From positions 1-33,954 of the forward strand of contig CAIMUX010000015.1 in NCBI GenBank assembly GCA_903844735.1: a stretch of DNA of 33,954 bases, read 5' to 3'. This document shows, one piece after another, positions 1-7,767 of this stretch. How positions within the stretch are numbered: the first letter of the stretch is position 1; each line of letters opens with the position of its first letter. The stretch comes from Candidatus Eiseniibacteriota bacterium (GTDB taxonomy: Bacteria > Eisenbacteria > RBG-16-71-46 > CAIMUX01). The notes under the pieces are model-generated. The model was not told the DNA's origin. It worked only from the letters and a program-made list of their open reading frames with translations, and searched no databases. Both the position numbers and the translations under genes were made by a program.

Positions 1-66
1 CTGCTGCCCGAGAGCTGGGCGGCCACCCAGGTGGCAGAGTCCACGGAAGCGGCCCCGGTCAGCTAA
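1..66 (+). CDS. Possible C-terminal tail of an off-window gene (partial)
   Basis: Reading frame 1 of the plus strand is open from the window edge to a TAA at 64-66 and would encode a 21-residue tail ending in EAAPVS. Its Ala/Glu/Ser-rich composition fits the disordered end of a protein, but 21 codons cannot identify anything. The only support is the open frame and the absence of any competing feature. The window edge prevents a better decision. Confidence 0.2.
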   Translation: MLPESWAATQVAESTEAAPVS

Positions 67-299
67 TCCCCCCTACCACTTGCCGCCATCCACAACGCCG
101 GCCTCATACCGGCCGGGGGATGGGATCCCCGAGTGGATACGAAGATCATGCGATCCAAGCACTCTTCCTTAAGACTCCTCATGAACCGCTCCAAATGGGA
201 ATTCAAATTGGGCGAACGAGCGGGTAGGCGGACCGCTTTCACACCGGCGCCTTCGAGGATGGTTAGGAGGAGGTGCCAGGGCTGGAGGACGAAGTTCAT
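63..299 (-). pseudogene. Transposase remnant (integrase-core / rve C-terminal part)
   Basis: The 78-codon minus-strand frame contains [16 protein letters not shown] followed by [17 protein letters not shown]. This is the characteristic stretch before and around the last catalytic Glu of DDE integrase-core transposases, which usually reads '[27 protein letters not shown]'. The piece covers roughly positions 100-270. The N-terminal helix-turn-helix and the first two catalytic Asp residues are absent, and the usual C-terminal 'HYHxxRxHQGL' segment is replaced by unrelated sequence. It is therefore a decayed fragment and not an active element. I see no flanking inverted repeats. A second remnant of the same broad family lies at 13336-13480. 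Confidence 0.75.
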
Positions 300-474
300 G
301 GTTGGTCCGATGCCCGAAGGGCAAATTGGAGAGCATCGGACACAGGAATCGAGACGTCAATCGGCCGAAACTGCTGTCGGTCGCTGGGCCGCAACCGATT
401 CCGAGATCGAGAGTTGTAGTTCGGCTGAGTTTCTTGCCCATACGCGATCGCGGTGGAAAGCAGAAACAAGCACC

Positions 475-509
475 AGCCCCGGGACGACGGTTCTGTGGGT
501 CCCAGGGCT
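475..509 (-). terminator. Probable intrinsic terminator after the nifJ operon
   Basis: On the minus strand, AGCCCUGGGAC and GUCCCGGGGCU form an 11-bp stem containing one G-U wobble, around a 13-base loop. The stem is followed by a moderately U-rich stretch (GGUGCUUGUUUCUGCUUU). The one imperfect pair is a wobble only in the minus-strand RNA (it is a C-A mismatch on the other strand), which supports function in the direction of the genes ending at 563. The U-tract is interrupted, so strength is uncertain. Confidence 0.55.
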
Positions 510-562
510 GGTCAGCGTTTCGTCCGCTCGCGACGCCTGTCGCTCCCGAACGTCGTCGGCTC

Positions 563-1552
563 CTACCGGTAGCTGGTCAGCACCTTCATATAGTTGGCGC
601 GGGCGTAGGACGCCGGGTCGGCGACGTTACGTTGGCTCATGGAGCCCTTCATCTGCTTCACCGACTCGTACTCGTGGGCCGCCATCCACTCCCGCATCGC
701 CTTCTCGATCTCGGCGAGACGCTTTGGCCCATGGGTGAGAATCGCCGAGCAGATCTGCACGATATCCGCCCCGGACATGATGAGCTTCACCGCGTCCTCG
801 TGGGTGTGCACGCCGCCGGTCGCGGCCAGGCCGGCCTTCACCTTGCCGCAGAGGACTCCGATCCAGCGCATCGCGAAACGGCTTTCCCAAGACGTGGAGA
901 GCACGAGGTTCGGCGTGACCTCCAACGTCTCGAGATCGAAATCCGGCTGATAGAAGCGGTTGAAGAGGACGAGACCGTCGGCCCCCGCCTCGTCCAGACG
1001 CCGCGCCATGTTGGCGATGGAGGTGAACTGAGAACTGAGCTTCACAGCCACCGGGATCTTCACCTGCGCCTTGACCGCACGGACGATTTCCAGATAGCGG
1101 CTCTCGACCTGCGCACTCCCCTCCGCCGGATCGGCGGCCATAAAGTAGATGTTGAGTTCCAGGGCATCGGCCCCCGCACTCTCCATCTTCTTCGCGTAGC
1201 TCGTCCAGCCGCCGGGGGTGACCCCGTTCAGACTGGCGATGACGGGGATGTGCAGCGCGCGCTTCAGCGTTGTGATGTGATGCAGGTACTGTTCGGTGCC
1301 GAGGCGGTACTCCGACGGCTCAGGGAAGTACGAGAGCGCCTCGGCGAAGCTGTCGGCCCCGGCCTCGGTGCGCATCACCAACTCACGCTCCTCGGCGCGG
1401 ATCTGCTCCTCGAAAAGCGAGTGCAGGACGACAGCCCCCGCACCCGCATCCTCCAGCGCTTGCAGGCTCTCCACCTTTTCCGCGTAGGGACCGGCGGAGG
1501 GAACGAGCGGGCTGCGCAGGGCCAACCCCATATAGGTCGTGCTGAGATCCAT
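563..1552 (-). CDS. Dihydroorotate dehydrogenase-like flavoprotein
   Basis: This is a 329-residue TIM-barrel protein of the dihydroorotate dehydrogenase family. It starts MDLSTTYMGLALRSPLVPSAG, the usual 'substrate-free' N-terminal strand of PyrD relatives. Later it shows IPVIASLNG, ALELNIY (equivalent to the ELNISCPN region), IPVAVKLSS, and TGGVHTHEDAVKLIMSGADIVQICSAIL, the FMN-phosphate-binding end of the barrel. The ELN motif lacks the NxS/C-P-N continuation of true PyrD, so pyrimidine synthesis is not assured. Relatives annotated only as DHOD-like commonly sit beside nifJ, as here (21 bases downstream of the nifJ stop), which suggests a redox role linked to pyruvate or ferredoxin metabolism. 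The start ATG is preceded by a modest GGAAAGGA ribosome site. Its substrate is not determinable from sequence. Confidence 0.88.
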   Translation of the reverse strand: MDLSTTYMGLALRSPLVPSAGPYAEKVESLQALEDAGAGAVVLHSLFEEQIRAEERELVMRTEAGADSFAEALSYFPEPSEYRLGTEQYLHHITTLKRALHIPVIASLNGVTPGGWTSYAKKMESAGADALELNIYFMAADPAEGSAQVESRYLEIVRAVKAQVKIPVAVKLSSQFTSIANMARRLDEAGADGLVLFNRFYQPDFDLETLEVTPNLVLSTSWESRFAMRWIGVLCGKVKAGLAATGGVHTHEDAVKLIMSGADIVQICSAILTHGPKRLAEIEKAMREWMAAHEYESVKQMKGSMSQRNVADPASYARANYMKVLTSYR

Positions 1553-1573
1553 GGTTCTCGTTTCCTTTCCGGC

Positions 1574-4500
1574 TTACTCCGCCTTCTCGGCGGTACCCGC
1601 AGCCTCTGCGCCATCGACCTTGCCGTAGTGCAGTTTCGCCATCTGCTCGTAGAACTGCCAGCGCGACCGGACATCTTCCTGCGCCAGGACGAGCAGCCGT
1701 GCTGCCTCCTCCGGCTTACTCTTGGTCAGCATCTTGTACCGGGTCTCCCGGTATGCGTAGTCCTTGAGTGAGATCTTAGGCGCCGGAGAGTCGAGCTTGA
1801 GCGGGTTCTCACCTCTCATGGCCGATTCGGGGTTGTAGCGCATCAGCACCCAGTAGCCGCTATCCACGGCCGCCTTCTGGTTCTGCATGCCGGTGGTCAT
1901 GTCGATCCCATGGGCGATGCAGTGCGAGTAGGCGATGATGATCGACGGCCCTTCGTAGGCATCGGCCTCAAGGAACGCGGTCAGCGTCTGCTGGTCCCGT
2001 GCCCCCATGGCTACGCGCGCCACGTAGACCGATCCGTAGCTCATGGCCTGCAAAGCGAGATCCTTCTTGGCCAGGGGCTTCCCGCTGGCCGCGAACTTGG
2101 CGACCGCCCCGCGCGGTGTCGACTTGGAAGCCTGTCCCCCCGTGTTGGAATAGACCTCGGTGTCGAGCACCAGCAGGTTGACGTTGCGTCCGCTGGCGAT
2201 GACATGATCGAGCCCGCCGTAGCCGATATCGTACGCCCAACCGTCACCGCCCACGATCCAGACGCTCTTCTTCACCAGGTAGTCGGCAAGCGAGGCTAGG
2301 TGGTTCGTCTCCCAGCCGGTCATCCCTTCAAGCCGCTTGCGCAGCGTCACCACCCGATCCCGCTGCTGTGCGATCCCCGATTCCGTCTTCTGGTCGGCGG
2401 TCACGAGGGCGGTCACGAGATCGTCGCCGATCTTCCCGGCCAGCCGGTGCAGCAGCTCGACGGCGTACTCGTGGTGCTTGTCGATCGTGAGGCGGAAACC
2501 GAACCCGAACTCGGCGTTGTCCTCGAAGAGAGAGTTGGACCAGGCCGGTCCGCGCCCGTCCGCATTAACGGCGTAGGGCGTCGTCGGCAGGTTCGCTCCG
2601 TAGATCGAAGAGCAGCCGGTCGCGTTGGCGATGATGGCGCGATCACCGAAGAGCTGGGTGAGCAGTTTGACATACGGCGTCTCGCCGCAACCGGCACAGG
2701 CGCCCGAGTACTCGAAGAGCGGCCGCAGGAGCTGCGAGCCCTTCACCTGATCGATCCGCACCTGCCCCCGGTCCATGTCCGCAAGCCCTAAGAAGAAAGC
2801 ATAGTTGGCGCGCTCGGCGACACGCAGCGGTGACTGCTCCTCCATGTTGATCGCCTTGTGCTTGACCTCGCTCTTGCTCCGCGCAGGGCAGACGTCCACG
2901 CACAGGCCGCACCCGGTGCAGTCCTCCGGGGCCACCTGGTAGGTCAGTGACATGCCCGGATATTCCTTGCCCTTGTACGCCGTGTGCTTGAAGGTCGGCG
3001 GCGCCTTCTCCAACAACTTCGGATCGTAGATCTTCGGCCGGATGGAAGCGTGTGGGCAGACCAGCGAGCACTTGCCGCATTGGATGCAGATCTCCGGATC
3101 CCAGACCGGGATCTCCAGGGCGATGTTCCGCTTCTCCCACTGCGCGGTGGCGGTCGGGAAGGTCCCGTCCACCGGAAACGCGCTCACGGGCAGCGAGTCA
3201 CCGCGGCCGCCGAGAATGGGAGCGATGACGTTCTGTACGAACTCGGGCGCCTCCGCCGGGACCAGCGGAGGTCGGGTGAGGGTGCTGGTAACACGTTCCG
3301 GGACCTTCACCTCGTGCAGATTGGCCAGAGTCTGGTCGATCGCCGAAAAGTTCTGGCGCACGACCTCCTCGCCCTTATTTCCGTACGTCTTCTTCACCGC
3401 GTACTTGATCGCGGCGATCGCCTCATCGCGGGGCAGCACGCCGGAGATGGCAAAGAAGCAGGTCTGCATGATGGTGTTGATGCGCACGCCCATACCGGTC
3501 TGCCGGCCCACCTCAAAAGCGTCGATGGTGTACAGCTTCATCTTCTTGTCGATGAGTTGCTGCTGCGTCTCCCGTGGCAGGTGGTCCCACAGCTCGCCCG
3601 GGCCGTAGACCGCGTTGACCAGGAAGATAGCGCCGGGCATGGCGTTGGCCAGCATGTCGTAGCGCTCGTGGAAGACCCACTGGTGGCAGGCGATGAAGCT
3701 GGCCTGATTGATCAGGTAAGTGGAGCGGATCGGCTTTGGTCCGAAGCGCAGGTGGCTGACCGTGACGGCCCCCGCCTTCTTGGAATCGTAGACGAAGTAC
3801 CCCTGCGCCCAATTCGGTGTGTCCTCGCCGATGATCTTGATCGAGTTCTTGTTGGCACCGACGGTGCCGTCGGAACCGAGTCCGTAAAAGAGGGCCCGCA
3901 CGACGTTGTCCGGCTCGGTGGAGAATTCCGGTGCGTACGGGAGGCTCGTGTGAGACACATCATCGTTGATGCCGATGGTGAAATGGTTCTTCGGCAGTTC
4001 CCGGGCCAGCTCGTCGAAGACCCCCTTGACCATGGCGGAGTTGAACTCCTTCGAGGAAAGACCGTAGCGGCCGCCGATGACCCGCGGCTCGACCGCGAAC
4101 GGCCAGTTCCCGGAAACACGGGCCTCGGCCAGCGACGTCACCACATCCTGGTACAGCGGCTCGCCGGAGGCTCCCGGCTCCTTGTGCCGGTCGAGAACAG
4201 CGATCCTCTTCACGGTGGCCGGGAGCGCCCGGAGCAGGGCCGCCGCGTCGAAGGGACGGTAGAGCCGCACCTTCAGCACGCCGACCTTCTCGCCGCGAGC
4301 ATTCAGGTACTCGACCGTCTCGTGGGCCGTCTCCCCGCCCGAGCCCATCAGAATGATCACCCGTTCGGCGTCCGGGGCACCCTCGTAGTCGAAGAGGTGA
4401 TACTGGCGACCGGTGATCTTCGCGAATTTGTCCATCGCGGCCTGGACGTGGCCGGGACACGCAGCGTAATAGGGGCTCAGCCGCTCCCTGGCCTGGAAGA

Positions 4501-5176
4501 AAACGTCGGGGTTCTGCGCCGTGCCGCGCAACATCGGGCGATCGGGCGAGAGGGCCCGCTCACGGTGGGCCCGGATGTGCTCCTCGTCCATCATGGCGCG
4601 GAGATCCTCGTCAGCCAGCTCCTCGATCTTCTGCACTTCGTGCGAGGTGCGAAAGCCGTCGAAGAAATGGAGAAACGGCACCCGCGAAGCCAGCGAGGCG
4701 GCCTGCGCGATGACGGCGCAGTCATGCACTTCCTGAACCGAATTGCTGGCCAACATGGCAAAGCCGGTGGGGCGCGCTGCCATCACGTCGGAGTGATCGC
4801 CGAAGATGGAGAGCGCGTGCGTGGCCACGCTGCGGGCCGTGACGTGGAAGACCGTCGAGGTCAATTCCCCGGCGATCTTGAACATGTTCGGGATCATGAG
4901 CAACAGGCCCTGGGACGCCGTGAAGGTCGTCGTCAACGCCCCGGTCGTCAGGGCCCCGTGCACGGCGCCGGACGCCCCGCCCTCGCTCTGCAATTCGACC
5001 ACCGAGGGGACCGTTCCCCAGATGTTGACCCGCCCCTCGGCGGACCACTGGTCGGCCCACTCCCCCATGTTCGAGGACGGCGTGATCGGGTAGATCGCGC
5101 ACACTTCGTTGATGCGATGGGCGGTCGAGGCGGCTGCCTCGTTGCCGTCAATCGTCACCATCTTGCGCTCTGACAT
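1574..5176 (-). CDS. nifJ: Pyruvate:ferredoxin (flavodoxin) oxidoreductase
   Basis: This 1200-residue homodimer-type enzyme oxidatively decarboxylates pyruvate with CoA to acetyl-CoA, CO2 and reduced ferredoxin or flavodoxin in the cytoplasm. The N-terminus has GNEAAASTAHRINEVCAIYPITPSS (pyruvate/TPP domain I). Two [4Fe-4S] motifs, CIQCGKCSLVCP and CTGCGLCVDVCP, lie near residues 695-770. The proximal-cluster motif CAGCGETPYVK follows, then ATGCSSIYGANLP, and the TPP-binding GGDGWAYDIGYGG with VYSNTGGQASKSTP lies near residues 975-1015. Length is as expected for the fused single-chain form. I start it at the ATG at 5176 because GGAGG sits seven bases upstream; a GTG eight codons earlier would place that ribosome site inside the gene. 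The protein implies anaerobic or facultative metabolism. The DHOD-like gene follows in the same transcript. Confidence 0.97.
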   Translation of the reverse strand: MSERKMVTIDGNEAAASTAHRINEVCAIYPITPSSNMGEWADQWSAEGRVNIWGTVPSVVELQSEGGASGAVHGALTTGALTTTFTASQGLLLMIPNMFKIAGELTSTVFHVTARSVATHALSIFGDHSDVMAARPTGFAMLASNSVQEVHDCAVIAQAASLASRVPFLHFFDGFRTSHEVQKIEELADEDLRAMMDEEHIRAHRERALSPDRPMLRGTAQNPDVFFQARERLSPYYAACPGHVQAAMDKFAKITGRQYHLFDYEGAPDAERVIILMGSGGETAHETVEYLNARGEKVGVLKVRLYRPFDAAALLRALPATVKRIAVLDRHKEPGASGEPLYQDVVTSLAEARVSGNWPFAVEPRVIGGRYGLSSKEFNSAMVKGVFDELARELPKNHFTIGINDDVSHTSLPYAPEFSTEPDNVVRALFYGLGSDGTVGANKNSIKIIGEDTPNWAQGYFVYDSKKAGAVTVSHLRFGPKPIRSTYLINQASFIACHQWVFHERYDMLANAMPGAIFLVNAVYGPGELWDHLPRETQQQLIDKKMKLYTIDAFEVGRQTGMGVRINTIMQTCFFAISGVLPRDEAIAAIKYAVKKTYGNKGEEVVRQNFSAIDQTLANLHEVKVPERVTSTLTRPPLVPAEAPEFVQNVIAPILGGRGDSLPVSAFPVDGTFPTATAQWEKRNIALEIPVWDPEICIQCGKCSLVCPHASIRPKIYDPKLLEKAPPTFKHTAYKGKEYPGMSLTYQVAPEDCTGCGLCVDVCPARSKSEVKHKAINMEEQSPLRVAERANYAFFLGLADMDRGQVRIDQVKGSQLLRPLFEYSGACAGCGETPYVKLLTQLFGDRAIIANATGCSSIYGANLPTTPYAVNADGRGPAWSNSLFEDNAEFGFGFRLTIDKHHEYAVELLHRLAGKIGDDLVTALVTADQKTESGIAQQRDRVVTLRKRLEGMTGWETNHLASLADYLVKKSVWIVGGDGWAYDIGYGGLDHVIASGRNVNLLVLDTEVYSNTGGQASKSTPRGAVAKFAASGKPLAKKDLALQAMSYGSVYVARVAMGARDQQTLTAFLEADAYEGPSIIIAYSHCIAHGIDMTTGMQNQKAAVDSGYWVLMRYNPESAMRGENPLKLDSPAPKISLKDYAYRETRYKMLTKSKPEEAARLLVLAQEDVRSRWQFYEQMAKLHYGKVDGAEAAGTAEKAE

Positions 5177-5429
5177 ACAACTGCCTCCGTAGGAAGACAC
5201 ACAGCGGGATCAGCCTCCGCGGCCACCCCTCCCGGCCGCCACCTGGACGGTCCACACGGCACGCCGTGCTCCGCAGGACGCTACGCCCTGGCGAGGCATA
5301 AGGGCAAGGGGTCATTCGTTTGCTGAAAGTGGGGGAAAGAAGCCAAGGACAGGGCTTGCGCCTGACGCCGTTCAACCCGGGCCTGGATTGGGACGGCCTC
5401 CACACCCGCGCGGTGATCCTCGTCTATCG
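5177..5429. other. Intergenic region upstream of nifJ
   Basis: These 253 bases contain the ribosome site for nifJ (GGAGG at 5183-5187) and should contain its promoter. I could not find a convincing -35/-10 pair: TTGCCC near 5309 on the minus strand has no good partner. The sequence also separates nifJ from the end of the Mo-hydroxylase operon, and I see no clear terminator hairpin for that operon. No coding potential stands out on either strand. Confidence 0.4.
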
Positions 5430-5942
5430 TTACTCGGCCAAGAACCGGCTCAGCCAGGCGGCAACCGCCCGTGGCGAGCGGAGCCGATCATGGGGCCGGC
5501 CCTCGAGTTCCACCTCGTAGGTGCGCCGCCGCGCTCGATCGGTGGTAATGGCCCACCAAAGCAGAGACTTGCGAGAGAGAAACGTCTCATGGAGCGACTC
5601 GCGGTTCCCGTTGCAGATAGTCTCACGCGTAAAGACTCGGGAGAGGCAGCGCCGAATGAGGCGCAGCAGACACAGAGACAGCGGCAGATCGAGCCAGATC
5701 ACGCGGTCGGCCCGCGAAAGGAACGGCTGGCGCACGAGTTGGTAGTTGCCCTCGACGACCCAGGAGGCTTCGGCCGTGGCGGCATCGACCGCTTCGTGAA
5801 ACTCGAAGGGATCAGAAACTTGCCAGCCGGGGCGCCAGAAGAGTTCGTCCAGATGCACGACCGGGCAGGAGAGGCGCGCGCGCAGGATGTCCGCGATGGT
5901 CGACTTGCCGGAGCCGGGTGGACCGACGATCCAGATCTTCAT
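5430..5942 (-). CDS. P-loop nucleotide kinase-like protein (adenylate-kinase / topology-modulation type)
   Basis: This 170-residue protein starts MKIWIVGPPGSGKSTIAD, a Walker A motif directly at the N-terminus. It continues with HLDELFWRPGW, VVEGNY and VIWLDLPLSLCLLRLIRR, the order seen in small kinases annotated as adenylate-kinase-like or 'DNA topology modulation' (FlaR-type) proteins. Its ATG overlaps the YqeC stop codon (ATGA at 5939-5942), so the two are probably translationally coupled. An upstream ATG at 5981 would lie within YqeC. The substrate is unknown. The coupling suggests a role beside YqeC in cofactor handling, but this is inference; such kinases are found in many unrelated contexts. 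Confidence 0.8.
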   Translation of the reverse strand: MKIWIVGPPGSGKSTIADILRARLSCPVVHLDELFWRPGWQVSDPFEFHEAVDAATAEASWVVEGNYQLVRQPFLSRADRVIWLDLPLSLCLLRLIRRCLSRVFTRETICNGNRESLHETFLSRKSLLWWAITTDRARRRTYEVELEGRPHDRLRSPRAVAAWLSRFLAE

Positions 5943-6793
5943 GCCGCACCCGGTGGGCCGTCGCTCTGCGCTTCCGGCCATGCCTGCACCTCGGACGGCC
6001 GGTTCGGGAGCTGCCCCCGAATGGAGGCCGCGTCTCTCGCGTCCCCGATCCCGATGGCAAAAACGCGATGCGCCTGATCCCGCCTCTTCAGGGCCTCCGC
6101 CACCCCCCGAGCCTGCCCCTCCGTCACCGGAGTCCCCACCTTGTTGAGAAACACGGCGACGGCTGAATCGCGTCCGACTCGCTTCAAGTAGCCCTCGGGG
6201 TGGAACACAATAGCCGCGATATCCTCGGCCGTGATAAGAGACCCGGGCAAACGCCCCAGCCGTTCGCGGAACAGTTCGGCGCGGTGCACATAACGATCGC
6301 TCATGGGCCGGCCGACACAGTCGACGCCAATGACGACGATCACCAGATCCGCACGGTCCGAAAGAACAGGCTCATGGTCCAAGTGCGTCTTGAGAGATCG
6401 CCCGGCTGCGCCATCCGCCTCGACCAGCAGATAGTCGGCTACGCGGGTATCGGCGAGCGCGTCCAACTCGGCGGAGGCAAACCCGCACAGTTTCTGTTCT
6501 TCATGCAGAAGCGACGGCGCCACCGTGAGGTGCCGCCGGCCCACCAGTTCAACTCGCAGGCGCTCAATCAGGCCCGCATCGAGAGGGGCGACCACGACCC
6601 GGTCCGACTCACCGGACCCCGGGTAGCGAATCCGCGTACTCGTGGTGGTAAGCACGGAACAGCCCGCGGAGCCAAGCACGCGAGCTAGCGTGAACATCAG
6701 AGACGTCTTGCCGCCGCCACCGATCAGGTAGACGTAACGGTTTCTCTCTAGGGCAAACGCCTCAAGAAGTCGGCTTGGATTTCGCGCGAACAT
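5939..6793 (-). CDS. yqeC: YqeC-like selenium cofactor biosynthesis protein
   Basis: This 284-residue protein has an N-terminal nucleotide-binding loop, YVYLIGGGGKTSLMFTLARVL, and the family motif LLVEADGAAGRSLKTH near residues 125-145. A HRAELFRERLG segment and FLNKVGTP follow. YqeC is a putative P-loop protein tied by phylogenetic profile to selenium-dependent molybdenum hydroxylases, where it is thought to help build a labile selenium cofactor; its reaction is not established. I place the start at the ATG at 6793 (MFARNPSRLLEAFALERN), which overlaps the end of YqeB by 32 bases. An in-frame start 30 codons earlier would extend far into YqeB and adds residues unlike the family. The kinase gene downstream overlaps its stop. 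Confidence 0.88.
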   Translation of the reverse strand: MFARNPSRLLEAFALERNRYVYLIGGGGKTSLMFTLARVLGSAGCSVLTTTSTRIRYPGSGESDRVVVAPLDAGLIERLRVELVGRRHLTVAPSLLHEEQKLCGFASAELDALADTRVADYLLVEADGAAGRSLKTHLDHEPVLSDRADLVIVVIGVDCVGRPMSDRYVHRAELFRERLGRLPGSLITAEDIAAIVFHPEGYLKRVGRDSAVAVFLNKVGTPVTEGQARGVAEALKRRDQAHRVFAIGIGDARDAASIRGQLPNRPSEVQAWPEAQSDGPPGAA

Positions 6794-7763
6794 GACGGAC
6801 CACAATTTCCAAGACGCTCCCGCTGATCGTCCTCCCCTTGTCCGACAGGGTATGACAGAAGGTCGGATCACCGCGGGGGTCAATGTCGCCGAGTTTCTGG
6901 CGGGCGACGACGTCTGAGCCGGGAACCAGAAGGCCGCGAATCACGCCGGAGATCCCGGCCGTGATCACGCCCGAGATCCCGCTCACGATTCCGCCCGATG
7001 TCCCGGCCGGGGTCCAAGCCGAATCCAGGGCCGAAGTCCCAGTCGAACTCCCGGCCGAAGTCTCGGTCGAGCTCCCGACCGGAGTCCCAGCCGAAAGGTT
7101 CTCTCCAACGACCTCTCCGATGATGTCACCGGCCCGGACCGGGTGGCCGATGGCCTGCTGACTCTCGAACACCCCGGCGCGCGGCGCTGTAAGAACCCGC
7201 TCATGGGTATAGCCCCCGATCTCGCCGGGACGGCCCGTATTGCCGGCCGCTGTGCCTCTCGCAATGATCCGGCCCAGATGATGGCCTCGGTGCGTCTCGA
7301 CCACATAGTGGACATCCCGGCCCGCATCGAGCCCCGGCCCCAGGCCGATCACAAGGTCTGCGTCCCCGCACGCGTTGTCGAGGTTCAACTTCAGGAGGCG
7401 AGCATCGATGATCACTTCGGGCTTCCAGATGGCCCGAAGCCGACACGTCGGATCGACAAAGACCGGGATGTGACTCCAGTCGAACTCATCGAGGACCTCG
7501 GCCTGCGCGAGCTCATACCCGACGCCACGGACGCCCTCGACGTCGATCTCCTGGCTGCAGAGCGCCGAACAGAACGACACGGCTCTGCGGACGCACGTCG
7601 GCCGAGCAAGATCCGTCATGACGACACGAAAGCCGCATTGGAAGAGTCGGTGGGCCGTCGCGGAGGCCTGTTCCCCGGCGCCCTTGACGAGTACCTTCAC
7701 AGGCTCGGACGTCTCACGGCTCAACACAAGTCCACATCTCGACGGGCCTTCGCGTCGCGGCAT
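6762..7763 (-). CDS. yqeB: YqeB-like selenium-dependent Mo hydroxylase system protein with tetrapeptide-repeat insert
   Basis: This 333-residue relative of YqeB (EF2563 family) is an accessory of selenium-dependent molybdenum hydroxylases. Family landmarks are VLVKGAGEQASATAHRLFQ with FRVVMTDLARP (Rossmann-like start), VIGLGPGLDAGRDVHYVVET, HRGHHLGRIIARGTA, and near the C-terminus GDIDPRGDP followed by CHTLSDKGRTISGSVLEIV. Between GDIIGEVVGEN and SGVIRGLLVPG, where relatives have a short loop, lies about 52 residues of Ser/Thr/Gly-rich tetrapeptide repeats (DNA 6940-7095). The reading frame is intact through the insert. The start at 7763 lies four bases after the amidohydrolase stop, with a weak AGGGG upstream; a longer start at 7901 would overlap that gene heavily and is unlikely. 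Its exact biochemical role is unproven in any organism I know of. Confidence 0.88.
   Translation of the reverse strand: MPRREGPSRCGLVLSRETSEPVKVLVKGAGEQASATAHRLFQCGFRVVMTDLARPTCVRRAVSFCSALCSQEIDVEGVRGVGYELAQAEVLDEFDWSHIPVFVDPTCRLRAIWKPEVIIDARLLKLNLDNACGDADLVIGLGPGLDAGRDVHYVVETHRGHHLGRIIARGTAAGNTGRPGEIGGYTHERVLTAPRAGVFESQQAIGHPVRAGDIIGEVVGENLSAGTPVGSSTETSAGSSTGTSALDSAWTPAGTSGGIVSGISGVITAGISGVIRGLLVPGSDVVARQKLGDIDPRGDPTFCHTLSDKGRTISGSVLEIVVRHVRAKSKPTS
6940..7095. repeat. Degenerate 12-bp tandem repeat, about 13 units, inside yqeB
   Basis: Read on the plus strand in blocks of 12, the sequence runs ATCACGCCGGAG, ATCCCGGCCGTG, ATCACGCCCGAG, ATCCCGCTCACG, ATTCCGCCCGAT, GTCCCGGCCGGG and so on to GTCCCAGCCGAA. 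Most units differ from each other at 2-5 positions. Because 12 is a multiple of three, the tract adds four residues per unit on the coding strand, of the form TSAG, TPVG, SSTG, TPAG, and never breaks the gene. Confidence 0.85.
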
Positions 7764-7767
7764 CGAC

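Noticed and set aside
302-1771. 489-codon open frame on the plus strand opposite the DHOD-like gene
   Set aside because: It is antisense to a well-recognised enzyme; the Arg/His/Gly-rich translation is typical of a G+C-rich shadow frame.
2984-5173. 729-codon plus-strand open frame opposite nifJ
   Set aside because: Shadow of nifJ; no recognisable motif, and nifJ is certain.
5177-5200. GTG at 5198-5200 as nifJ start
   Set aside because: It would translate through the GGAGG that serves the ATG at 5176.
6940-7095. CRISPR array
   Set aside because: Units are contiguous, 12 bases long and degenerate with no spacers; the tract is coding.
6883-7161. Plus-strand frame reading as a Val/Glu/Pro tetrapeptide repeat protein
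   Set aside because: It is the antisense reading of the 12-bp repeat within yqeB, whose frame is conserved on both sides of the repeat.
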